Shown piece after piece: positions 55,551 through 63,158 of a stretch of 64,000 nucleotides of DNA. Both the position numbers and the translations under genes were made by a program. Position 1 is the stretch's first letter, and the number at the start of each line of letters is the position of its first letter. Under the pieces are notes generated by a model. That model saw only the letters and a list, made by a program, of their open reading frames with translations. It ran no database searches and had not been told where the DNA came from. The stretch comes from DIGJ01 sp041821315 (lineage in GTDB: Bacteria > Bacillota > Clostridia > Lachnospirales > Lachnospiraceae): contig JBGUEO010000018.1 in NCBI GenBank assembly GCA_041821315.1, forward strand, positions 1 through 64,000. The letters run 5' to 3'.

Positions 55551-55810
55551 CTTTCAATAACTCCTTACTTGTCAATCTTGTTAATATGTATTCCCTATTT
55601 TTGGAAATATTTACAAAAGGAGGTAAATTTATTTTTCGCAGAAAGTTACAAGAAAGAGAAGAAAAACAGAAAAAAACAAGAGAAAATAAAAGATAATGAA
55701 AAATAATATCGGGAAGAGTAATAAAGTTGCGATGACTTCGAACGATATATGACAAAAAAACAATCTTCCTTGTGATAGTATGACTCTAATATTGAGAGGA
55801 GGGAGCAATC

Positions 55811-56992
55811 ATGTTACCAAAAAATGTTCGTCAGATTGGACAAATCGAAGGAAATAAAAGAATCTATATAGAAGATTATGTTATGACCTACGCAAGAAAA
55901 ATTGATGGAATGGCGGTACTATTAGGAAAACAAGAGGAAGAAGGAGATGATCGCATCTTCTACATTAGTGGAGCAGTTTCAGTAATGAATGTTGAATATG
56001 GTTACCCAATCATATTAAATAATGAAGATTGGTCTGTTATATATGAAGATGTAAAAAAGCACTTTTTGGATCTTGAGATAATGGGATGGCTTTTAGTAAG
56101 AAAGGATGCTGTTCTTGAAATTGATGAGGAAATTCGTAGGATTCATGACCAGAATTTCAAAGGAAGCAATAAGATTTTGTTTCTGTATGACAAACGAGAA
56201 AATGAGGAAGCCTTCTATTTATCGAATACACTGGGTGATTTGAAAAAACAGGCGGGATATTACATTTATTATGAAAAAAACGAACCGATGCAAAACTATA
56301 TGCTTGAAAAAAATCCAAGTGAAAAAATCGAAGAAGAAGACAAAGAGGATGCAATGATAAAAGTACGTGAAATTATTGCAAAAAAGGAACCTCAAAAAAA
56401 TGATAAAAAAATGATAAATTTAATGTATGGAGCAAGTACTCTTTTAGCTGCTGTTGTATTGGTTATTGGAGCAACAATGCTTGATAATTATGATAAAATG
56501 AAAAATATGGAAGAAACCTTGAATATGATATCAAATAACTTGGATGAGGAGATTCCAGATGAGACCAATGTGGTAGAAGTAGAAAAGATAGTGGGAAATA
56601 CAAAACAAGAAGAACCGAAAGAACCGAAAGATTCGGGAGAATCAGAAGAATCCAGTCAGGTAGATACGTCAAAGGACAATACATCAGAAGAACCGGAAGA
56701 ACCAAAGGCAGAGAAAAAGGACAAAGATTCTGGTGTGACAAAGGATGCATCAAAAGATAGTGAGAAAACGGTAAAAGAAGATGAAAAAGCTGAGACAGAA
56801 GAAAGCGATACGGATACAAAACCAGTAATCGCACAAGAAAGCAGAGAATACATAGTAAAAGAGGGCGACACACTAGCATCCATAAGTCATGAGTTTTATC
56901 AGTCATATGCTTACGTTGAAAAAATTCAGGAAATGAATCAAATTGATGATAGTGATATGATTTATGCTGGGCAAAAACTGCAACTTCCATAA
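55811..56992 (+). CDS. Membrane protein with C-terminal LysM domain
   Basis: A 393-aa protein. The N-terminal 170 residues form a mixed alpha/beta domain (MTYARKIDGMAVLLGKQEEE, then IMGWLLVRKDAV) that may be JAB/MPN-like, but no JAMM metal motif is evident. A single transmembrane helix follows (about 207-226). Then comes a long Glu/Lys/Ser-rich linker and a C-terminal LysM domain (about 345-393; YIVKEGDTLASISHEFYQS). The LysM part would bind peptidoglycan outside the membrane. AGGAGG precedes the ATG. The next gene encodes DUF5711. Function unknown. Confidence 0.8.
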   Translation: MLPKNVRQIGQIEGNKRIYIEDYVMTYARKIDGMAVLLGKQEEEGDDRIFYISGAVSVMNVEYGYPIILNNEDWSVIYEDVKKHFLDLEIMGWLLVRKDAVLEIDEEIRRIHDQNFKGSNKILFLYDKRENEEAFYLSNTLGDLKKQAGYYIYYEKNEPMQNYMLEKNPSEKIEEEDKEDAMIKVREIIAKKEPQKNDKKMINLMYGASTLLAAVVLVIGATMLDNYDKMKNMEETLNMISNNLDEEIPDETNVVEVEKIVGNTKQEEPKEPKDSGESEESSQVDTSKDNTSEEPEEPKAEKKDKDSGVTKDASKDSEKTVKEDEKAETEESDTDTKPVIAQESREYIVKEGDTLASISHEFYQSYAYVEKIQEMNQIDDSDMIYAGQKLQLP

Positions 56993-56998
56993 AAGTAA

Positions 56999-57027
56999 TT
57001 GTCGATTGTGTAAAAATAGAGTATACT
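56999..57027 (+). promoter_or_regulatory. Possible sigma-A promoter before the DUF5711 gene
   Basis: TTGTCG (56999-57004), 17-bp spacer, TATACT (57022-57027), 33 bp before the ATG. Confidence 0.45.
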
Positions 57028-57059
57028 ATATTTACCAAAAAGGTAAAGGTGTGGCATGA

Positions 57060-58238
57060 ATGGAAAGTTTATCACAGAGAAATCATAGTAAGCGAGTAAA
57101 TCGAGAAAAAAGAAAGCATAAGGTAACTATGGCATTTACTGTGACGTTATGTACCATAGCAGCAATTGCATTGTTTGCATACATTATAAATGGTTTTATA
57201 AATAAAGTATATTATAGTTATAAAGTACTTGCTTCGTATGAGAGGCAGGATAGTAACTCTGTTCAATATAAAGTATACCAAGGGAAAATACTAAAATATA
57301 GTCGTGATGGGGCATCTGGAATTACCTTAAATGATGGAATTCTTTGGAATGGTAGCTATGAGATGAATAATCCAGTAGCGAAAACTTGTGGGGACTATGT
57401 TGTCATAGGAGATGTGGGTGGTAAGGAAGCTTATGTTTATAATGGTACTGATTCGGGAACTCCAATCGAAGAAACACTTCCGATTATACAAGTTGATGTT
57501 GCAAAACAGGGTGTAATTGCAGTTGCATTAGAAGATACGGAATCCAATGAAATCCATATTTACAATCCGTATGATTCTGGGAATACACTCTTGTTTAAAA
57601 TTCCTACCAATGTAGGAGAAGATGGATATCCAGTAGATATTAGTCTTTCGGAAGATGGTCAAAAACTGGTAACGAGCTATCTTGGGATAAATAATGGAGT
57701 GATGCAGAATAAGGTAACGTTTTATAATTTTGGAGAAGTAGGAGAAACAAAAACTAATTTTATTGTAGGCGGATTAGACATGGGGCAAGAACTTTGTCCA
57801 GATGTTGAATTTGTGAATAATGATACAATATGTCTTTATGGGGAACAAGGGTTTATGCTTTATTCAATGCAGGAGATACCGGATCAAGTTTGCAAGATAG
57901 CATTTGATAATACGATTAAAAACGCAATGAGTAATCGTAAATACATTGGCTTTGTTTTGGATGACAATACATTGGTTGTGTATGATTTGACGGGAAAAAA
58001 AGTGCTAGAACAGAACATAGACTATGAGTATGATGAGGTTTATTTTTCTGAGAATGAAATTATATTTACTTCGGATTTATCTTGTCGACTAATGCGTTTT
58101 AATGGGGAAGTAAAGTGGGATTATACCTTTAATAAAAATATTGCTTATTTATTACCAGCAAAAGAAAAAAATCAATATATTATCATCGATGATGTAAATA
58201 TTGAAAAAGTTAAGCTGTCAGAGGAGAAAGAATCGTGA
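57060..58238 (+). CDS. DUF5711 family membrane-anchored protein
   Basis: A 392-aa protein with a basic N-terminus, one transmembrane helix (about residues 23-47) and a large extracytoplasmic beta-rich region with repeating blades (DYVVIGDVGGKEAYVYN, QVDVAKQGVIAVAL, KYIGFVLDDNTLVVYDL). This layout suggests a beta-propeller, as in the DUF5711 family. No catalytic motif is recognised. It overlaps the CvpA-family gene by 4 bp, so the two are probably translated together. Confidence 0.85.
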   Translation: MESLSQRNHSKRVNREKRKHKVTMAFTVTLCTIAAIALFAYIINGFINKVYYSYKVLASYERQDSNSVQYKVYQGKILKYSRDGASGITLNDGILWNGSYEMNNPVAKTCGDYVVIGDVGGKEAYVYNGTDSGTPIEETLPIIQVDVAKQGVIAVALEDTESNEIHIYNPYDSGNTLLFKIPTNVGEDGYPVDISLSEDGQKLVTSYLGINNGVMQNKVTFYNFGEVGETKTNFIVGGLDMGQELCPDVEFVNNDTICLYGEQGFMLYSMQEIPDQVCKIAFDNTIKNAMSNRKYIGFVLDDNTLVVYDLTGKKVLEQNIDYEYDEVYFSENEIIFTSDLSCRLMRFNGEVKWDYTFNKNIAYLLPAKEKNQYIIIDDVNIEKVKLSEEKES

Positions 58239-58879
58239 ATATAAATCAAATAAATTGGGTTCTGGTTCTTGTAATTGGAACCTTAATTGTCTATGGAATT
58301 CGTGGGAAAAGGGAAGGACTTGTTCGAACCGTATTTGGGATGCTTTCCTTTGTTATTGCGCTAGGTGTTGCATCAATACTATCACCTACAGTGAGTGAGG
58401 CTATAAAATCGAATGATCGAGTGATCCCCTATGTTACTCAAAAAGTAGAAACCAAAAATTTAACACTTCCGGAGATATTAAAAGAGTCATTAACAAACCA
58501 TAATACGGTAAAAAATTTAAAGGATCTTGCAATTGGAAAATCAGAAGATTATGTAAGGGTTCAGCTTGCAAACTGGATTGTAAATGCTATATCGTTTGTA
58601 TTAATTTTACTGATTGCGTTTGTAATACTATGGTATATATGCCATATCCTTGATATAATAAGTAAGCTTCCAATTTTAAATGGATTAAATAAAACGGCAG
58701 GGATGTTAGTAGGGGTGTTGCGGGGATTTATCACAATATGGATGTGGTGCATTGTTCTTATGATATTTAGTACAAGCCACATAGGACAAATTGTGTTCGG
58801 GTATATTAATGAAAGTGAATTTTTAAGTATTATTTATAATAATAACTTATTATTTCAATTTGGAAAAATTATATTGTGA
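58235..58879 (+). CDS. CvpA family membrane protein
   Basis: A 214-aa protein with four hydrophobic segments (about 8-24, 30-50, 108-135 and 150-175), belonging to the CvpA (colicin V production) family, whose cellular role in Firmicutes is unclear. The GKREGLVRTVFGMLSFVIAL and NGLNKTAGMLVGVLRGFI segments are typical. It starts at GTG 58235, overlapping the DUF5711 stop. Confidence 0.85.
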   Translation: MNINQINWVLVLVIGTLIVYGIRGKREGLVRTVFGMLSFVIALGVASILSPTVSEAIKSNDRVIPYVTQKVETKNLTLPEILKESLTNHNTVKNLKDLAIGKSEDYVRVQLANWIVNAISFVLILLIAFVILWYICHILDIISKLPILNGLNKTAGMLVGVLRGFITIWMWCIVLMIFSTSHIGQIVFGYINESEFLSIIYNNNLLFQFGKIIL

Positions 58880-58907
58880 GGGAGTCGGTAAAAGAAATTT
58901 TGAATCA

Positions 58908-58936
58908 TTGACAAGTGCATGTGATGATTCTATAAT
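58908..58936 (+). promoter_or_regulatory. Consensus sigma-A promoter before the HD gene
   Basis: TTGACA (58908-58913), 17-bp spacer, TATAAT (58931-58936), a perfect match, 25 bp before the TTG start. Confidence 0.85.
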
Positions 58937-58960
58937 TAAGATAGAAAGAAGGCGATTCCG

Positions 58961-59452
58961 TTGAACAATGTTGATCAAGAATATATGGACTATATCATTG
59001 AATTTACGAAAAGTGACGCAGTTAAGAAAATGAAAGACTATGTACAACATGGGGATACGTCTACGTATGAACATTGCTTAAAAGTTTCTTATTATAGTTA
59101 TAAAGTAGCCAAAAAATTAGGACTTAATGCGAAAGAGTGTGCGGTTGGCGGACTTCTTCATGATTTGTTTTTATATGACTGGCATGATAAAAATCGAGAT
59201 GGAAGACAAGAGTTTTTTCTTCCACATGGGTTTACGCACGGGGTTGTAGCAGAGCGAAATGCAAAAAAATATTTTGCAATTGATGAGGTCTGTTCAGATA
59301 TTATTATTACACATATGTTTCCGTTAACGATTTGGAAGGTTCCAAAATACAAGGAGAGCTATGTTGTACTTATGGTAGATAAATATTTAAGTACAGCCGA
59401 AGTTTTTAAACGGAAGAAAAAGCGAGTATTGCTTCCTACTGTAGAATTTTAA
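58961..59452 (+). CDS. HD domain phosphohydrolase
   Basis: A 163-aa HD-superfamily protein. The metal site is visible as His in TYEHCLKVSYYSYKVAK, His-Asp in VGGLLHDLFLYDW, and a distal Asp in LMVDKYLS. HGFTHGVVAERNAKKYF and ITHMFPL add extra histidines. The substrate is unknown; small stand-alone HD proteins often act on nucleotides or phosphates. TTG start is chosen because AAGG sits at proper spacing and the first ATG nearby is out of frame. It has its own promoter. Confidence 0.85.
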   Translation: MNNVDQEYMDYIIEFTKSDAVKKMKDYVQHGDTSTYEHCLKVSYYSYKVAKKLGLNAKECAVGGLLHDLFLYDWHDKNRDGRQEFFLPHGFTHGVVAERNAKKYFAIDEVCSDIIITHMFPLTIWKVPKYKESYVVLMVDKYLSTAEVFKRKKKRVLLPTVEF

Positions 59453-59473
59453 TATGATTAAAAAAAATAATAA

Positions 59474-59501
59474 TTGACAATTGGTAAAGCCGTGATATAA
59501 T
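59474..59501 (+). promoter_or_regulatory. Strong sigma-A promoter of the str operon
   Basis: TTGACA (59474-59479), 16-bp spacer, TATAAT (59496-59501). Immediately after it, AGAGTACGCA (59505-59514) can pair with TGTGTGCTCT (59519-59528), followed by ATTATTTTG. That gives a leader hairpin resembling an attenuator. Confidence 0.85.
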
Positions 59502-59587
59502 GATAGAGTACGCATTTATGTGTGCTCTATTATTTTGTACACATTGCGTTGAAACAGAACTTATCATAATCCAGGAGGTGAAAATTA

Positions 59588-60007
59588 ATGCCAACTTTTA
59601 ACCAATTAGTAAGAAAAGGAAGACAAACCGTAGAGAAAAAATCAACTTCTCCAGCACTTCAAAAGAGTTTTAACTCTTTGAATAAGAAGTCAACAAATAC
59701 TTCTTCGCCACAAAAAAGAGGTGTTTGTACAGCAGTTAGAACAGCTACACCTAAAAAACCTAACTCAGCGCTTCGTAAAATTGCAAGAGTTCGTCTTTCA
59801 AATGGTATCGAAGTAACAAGTTATATTCCAGGTGAGGGACATAACTTGCAGGAGCATAGCGTTGTTCTTATCCGTGGTGGTAGAGTAAAAGATTTACCAG
59901 GTACTCGTTACCACATTGTTAGAGGTACACTTGATACAGCCGGTGTTGCTAACAGAAGACAAGCTAGATCCAAATATGGTGCTAAGAGACCAAAAGCCAC
60001 TAAATAA
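59588..60007 (+). CDS. rpsL: 30S ribosomal protein S12
   Basis: Ribosomal protein S12 (139 aa), part of the decoding centre. MPTFNQLVRKGRQTVEKKS, the TPKKPNSALRK loop containing the lysine whose change gives streptomycin resistance (wild-type Lys here), and GGRVKDLPGTRYHIVRG are conserved. Residues 25-36 (LQKSFNSLNKKS and flanks) match the insertion common in Clostridia S12. AGGAGGTG precedes the ATG. First gene of the str operon. Confidence 0.98.
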   Translation: MPTFNQLVRKGRQTVEKKSTSPALQKSFNSLNKKSTNTSSPQKRGVCTAVRTATPKKPNSALRKIARVRLSNGIEVTSYIPGEGHNLQEHSVVLIRGGRVKDLPGTRYHIVRGTLDTAGVANRRQARSKYGAKRPKATK

Positions 60008-60174
60008 TTAAACAACCGTTTGATTATTGTGAAGTTTGTATTTCACTAATTAATGAAAGTGCCGGATTAATTTTTACTTTAAAGATTTTAGAGAGATAGA
60101 TTAAATCGGGTGCGAGACACTTAATTTTTGTGAGTACCGATGAATTATTTTTATTAAATAAGGAGGGAAGTAAC

Positions 60175-60645
60175 GTGCCACGTAAAGGACATATTCAAAA
60201 AAGAGACGTATTAGCAGATCCATTATACAAAAGCAAGGTTGTTACTAAACTTATCAATAACATTATGTTAGATGGTAAGAAAGGTGTTGCTCAGAAAATA
60301 GTTTATGGAGCATTCGATAGAGTCACCGAAAAAACTGGAAAAGAACCAGTTGAAGCTTTTGAAGAAGCGATGAACAACATTATGCCTGTACTTGAAGTAA
60401 AGGCAAGACGTATTGGTGGAGCTACCTATCAGGTACCTATCGAAGTTAGACCGGATAGAAGACAGGCGCTAGCACTTCGCTGGATTACACTTTATTCTCG
60501 TAAAAGAGGAGAAAAGACCCAGGAAGAAAGATTAGCAAACGAAATTATGGATGCACTTAACAATACTGGCGCATCTGTAAAGAAAAAAGAAGATATGCAC
60601 AAAATGGCAGAAGCAAATAAGGCATTCGCTCACTATCGTTGGTAA
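60175..60645 (+). CDS. rpsG: 30S ribosomal protein S7
   Basis: Ribosomal protein S7 (156 aa), a primary 16S rRNA binding protein of the 30S head. PRKGHIQKRDVLADPLY, INNIMLDGKKG, EVKARRIGGATYQVPIEVRPDRRQALALRW and the C-terminal MAEANKAFAHYRW are complete. GTG 60175 is the start, with AGGAGGG upstream; an in-frame ATG at 60130 has no site. The last 27 bp of the gene recur as diverged copies in the region after the stop. The 167 bp before it, where S7 autoregulation occurs in other bacteria, show no convincing structure by eye. Confidence 0.97.
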   Translation: MPRKGHIQKRDVLADPLYKSKVVTKLINNIMLDGKKGVAQKIVYGAFDRVTEKTGKEPVEAFEEAMNNIMPVLEVKARRIGGATYQVPIEVRPDRRQALALRWITLYSRKRGEKTQEERLANEIMDALNNTGASVKKKEDMHKMAEANKAFAHYRW

Positions 60646-60756
60646 AAACCGATTGTGTTTCGAAGCGAAAGCCTTTGGGCATTCGCACATTATCGTTGGT
60701 AAAACGATACGCCTTAAAGCGAACGTCTTTTGGCATTCGCACATTACCATTGGTAA
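60621..60756 (+). repeat. Three tandem copies of the rpsG 3' end
   Basis: The rpsG tail GGCATTCGCTCACTATCG... (60621-60647) is repeated at 60678-60704 and 60732-60756 with a few changes, giving periods of 57 and 54 bp. The spacers between copies also match each other partly (GCGAAAGCCTTTGG against GCGAACGTCTTTTGG). The later copies lie downstream of the stop and are not translated as S7. Confidence 0.85.
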
Positions 60757-60857
60757 CTGGCAAATGCTTGCGGAGCGAGTGCAGTATGCATTCGCTTTTG
60801 CAATGTTTTATGCATATAAAGGAACAAGTGATTGATTAATATAAGGAGGAATTATCC

Positions 60858-62975
60858 TTGGCTGGAAGAGAATATCCATTAGAGAGAACCAGAAATATTG
60901 GAATTATGGCTCATATTGATGCTGGTAAAACAACATTAACAGAGCGTATCCTTTATTATACTGGCGTTAACTATAAGATTGGAGATACTCACGAAGGAAC
61001 TGCTACTATGGATTGGATGGAGCAGGAACAAGAAAGAGGTATCACAATTACATCAGCCGCTACGACTTGTCACTGGACATTACAAGAAGAACTCAAGGTT
61101 AAACCGGGTGCTCTTGAACATCGTATCAATATTATTGATACTCCAGGACATGTTGACTTTACTGTAGAAGTTGAGCGTTCACTTCGTGTACTTGATGGAG
61201 CAGTAGGCGTTTTTTGTGCAAAAGGTGGTGTTGAACCACAATCTGAAAACGTATGGCGTCAGGCTGATACCTATAATGTACCAAGAATGGCATTTATTAA
61301 TAAGATGGATATCTTAGGTGCTAATTTCTATGGTGCGGTAGATCAGATTAAAACAAGATTAGGTAAGAATGCGATTTGTCTTCAATTACCAATTGGGAAA
61401 GAAGATGATTTTAAAGGAATCATTGATTTGTTTGAAATGCAGGCTTATATTTATAACGATGAAAAAGGGGAAGATATTTCTATTACATCGATCCCAGAAG
61501 ATATGCAAGATGATGCTGAACTTTATCACTCTGAATTAGTAGAAAAGATCTGCGAATTAGATGATGATTTAATGATGGTATACTTAGAAGGGGAAGAACC
61601 TTCCGTAGAAGATTTAAAGAAAGCGTTAAGAAAAGCTACTTGTGATTGTACAGCAATCCCAGTTTGTTGTGGAACTGCTTACAGAAATAAGGGTGTTCAA
61701 AAACTTCTTGATGCTGTCTTAGAGTTTATGCCATCTCCAATTGACATTCCAGCCATTCAGGGTACTGATTTGGACGGAAATCCAATGGAACGACATTCAT
61801 CGGATGAAGAACCATTTTCTGCACTTGCATTTAAGATTATGGCAGATCCATTTGTAGGGAAACTAGCATTTTTCCGTGTATATTCCGGATCTATCGCTGC
61901 TGGTTCTTATATATTAAATGCAACAAAAAACAAAAAAGAACGTGTTGGTCGTATCCTTCAGATGCATGCAAACAAGAGACAAGAACTTGATCGTGTATAT
62001 GCAGGAGATATTGCGGCTGCTGTCGGTTTTAAATTTACAACAACTGGTGATACCATTTGTGATGATCAACATCCAGTAATTCTTGAGTCCATGGAATTCC
62101 CAGAACCAGTTATTGAGCTTGCTATTGAGCCTAAGACAAAAGCTGGACAGGGCAAGATGGGTGAGGCTTTGGCAAAACTTGCAGAAGAAGATCCTACATT
62201 CCGTGCACATACAGATCAGGAAACTGGTCAGACTATCATTGCTGGTATGGGTGAACTTCATCTTGAAATCATTGTAGACAGACTTCTTCGTGAATTTAAA
62301 GTAGAAGCAAATGTAGGCGCACCTCAGGTAGCTTACAAAGAAGCAATGACAAAGCCTGTTGAAGTAGATAGTAAATATGCAAAACAGTCTGGTGGACGTG
62401 GACAATACGGACACTGTAAAGTAAGATTTGAGCCAATGGATGCCAATGGTGAAGAATTATTTAAATTTGATTCTGCTGTTGTTGGTGGTGCAATTCCAAA
62501 AGAATATATTCCTGCTGTTGGTCAAGGTATTCAAGAAGCAACCAAAGCTGGTATTCTTGGTGGATTCCCAGTAGTTGGTGTACATGCTACAGTTTATGAT
62601 GGTTCTTATCATGAAGTCGATTCTTCTGAAATGGCATTCCACATTGCTGGATCTATGGCATTTAAAGAAGCAATGGCAAAATCATCTCCAGCACTTCTTG
62701 AACCTATCATGAAGGTTGAAGTAACGATGCCAGAAGATTACATGGGTGATGTTATCGGTGATATCAACTCCCGTCGTGGTCGTATTGAAGGTATGGAAGA
62801 CATTGGTGGCGGTAAGATGGTAAGAGGATATGTTCCACTATCAGAGATGTTTGGTTATTCCACTGACTTACGTTCTAGAACACAGGGTCGTGGTAACTAT
62901 TCCATGTTCTTTGAGAAGTACGAACAAGTTCCAAAATCGGTACAAGAAAAACTTCTTGCAAACCGTTCAAAATAG
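60858..62975 (+). CDS. fusA: Elongation factor G
   Basis: EF-G (705 aa), the translocase GTPase of protein synthesis. P-loop AHIDAGKTT, G2/G3 MDWMEQEQERGITITSA and DTPGHVDFT, G4 NKMD, then domain II, domain III (AKLAEEDPTF), domain IV (GGRGQYGHCKVRFEP) and domain V ending at SVQEKLLANRSK. It starts at TTG 60858 behind AAGGAGGAA. It belongs to the str operon, separated from rpsG by a repeat-filled 212-bp gap. Length is standard for EF-G1. Confidence 0.98.
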   Translation: MAGREYPLERTRNIGIMAHIDAGKTTLTERILYYTGVNYKIGDTHEGTATMDWMEQEQERGITITSAATTCHWTLQEELKVKPGALEHRINIIDTPGHVDFTVEVERSLRVLDGAVGVFCAKGGVEPQSENVWRQADTYNVPRMAFINKMDILGANFYGAVDQIKTRLGKNAICLQLPIGKEDDFKGIIDLFEMQAYIYNDEKGEDISITSIPEDMQDDAELYHSELVEKICELDDDLMMVYLEGEEPSVEDLKKALRKATCDCTAIPVCCGTAYRNKGVQKLLDAVLEFMPSPIDIPAIQGTDLDGNPMERHSSDEEPFSALAFKIMADPFVGKLAFFRVYSGSIAAGSYILNATKNKKERVGRILQMHANKRQELDRVYAGDIAAAVGFKFTTTGDTICDDQHPVILESMEFPEPVIELAIEPKTKAGQGKMGEALAKLAEEDPTFRAHTDQETGQTIIAGMGELHLEIIVDRLLREFKVEANVGAPQVAYKEAMTKPVEVDSKYAKQSGGRGQYGHCKVRFEPMDANGEELFKFDSAVVGGAIPKEYIPAVGQGIQEATKAGILGGFPVVGVHATVYDGSYHEVDSSEMAFHIAGSMAFKEAMAKSSPALLEPIMKVEVTMPEDYMGDVIGDINSRRGRIEGMEDIGGGKMVRGYVPLSEMFGYSTDLRSRTQGRGNYSMFFEKYEQVPKSVQEKLLANRSK

Positions 62976-62996
62976 TTTAGAAGCAAGAAAAATTGC

Positions 62997-63025
62997 TTGA
63001 AAAATTTTCTAATTTGCAATATAAT
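62997..63025 (+). promoter_or_regulatory. Separate sigma-A promoter for tuf
   Basis: TTGAAA (62997-63002), 17-bp spacer, TATAAT (63020-63025), just after the fusA stop. It would let tuf be expressed beyond the level of the str operon. Confidence 0.75.
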
Positions 63026-63037
63026 TAGGCATATATG

Positions 63038-63128
63038 GTGATACTCTCTCTATAGTGAGTATCACAACATAGGAAACCTCTGTTGAGGGGAAAAATGAAA
63101 AGAAAATGCCCGGGCAAATAGCCTATGT
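63038..63128 (+). promoter_or_regulatory. Structured 5' leader of tuf
   Basis: GTGATACTC (63038-63046) pairs with GAGTATCAC (63057-63065), a perfect 9-bp stem. ACATAGG (63067-63073) pairs with CCTATGT (63122-63128), enclosing CCTC-TGTT-GAGG and the palindrome TGCCCGGGCA (63107-63116). It ends about 31 nt before the tuf ATG. No U-run terminator is evident; a processing or stability role is possible. Confidence 0.55.
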
Positions 63129-63158
63129 GGCACATATTTTAAAGGAGGACTTTTTAAA

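Noticed and set aside
60532..60839. Several 60-72-aa ORFs on both strands around the rpsG-fusA gap
   Set aside because: They are readings of the tandem repeat of the rpsG tail and share repeated peptides such as HSHIIVGK and HSHITIGN; no ribosome sites.
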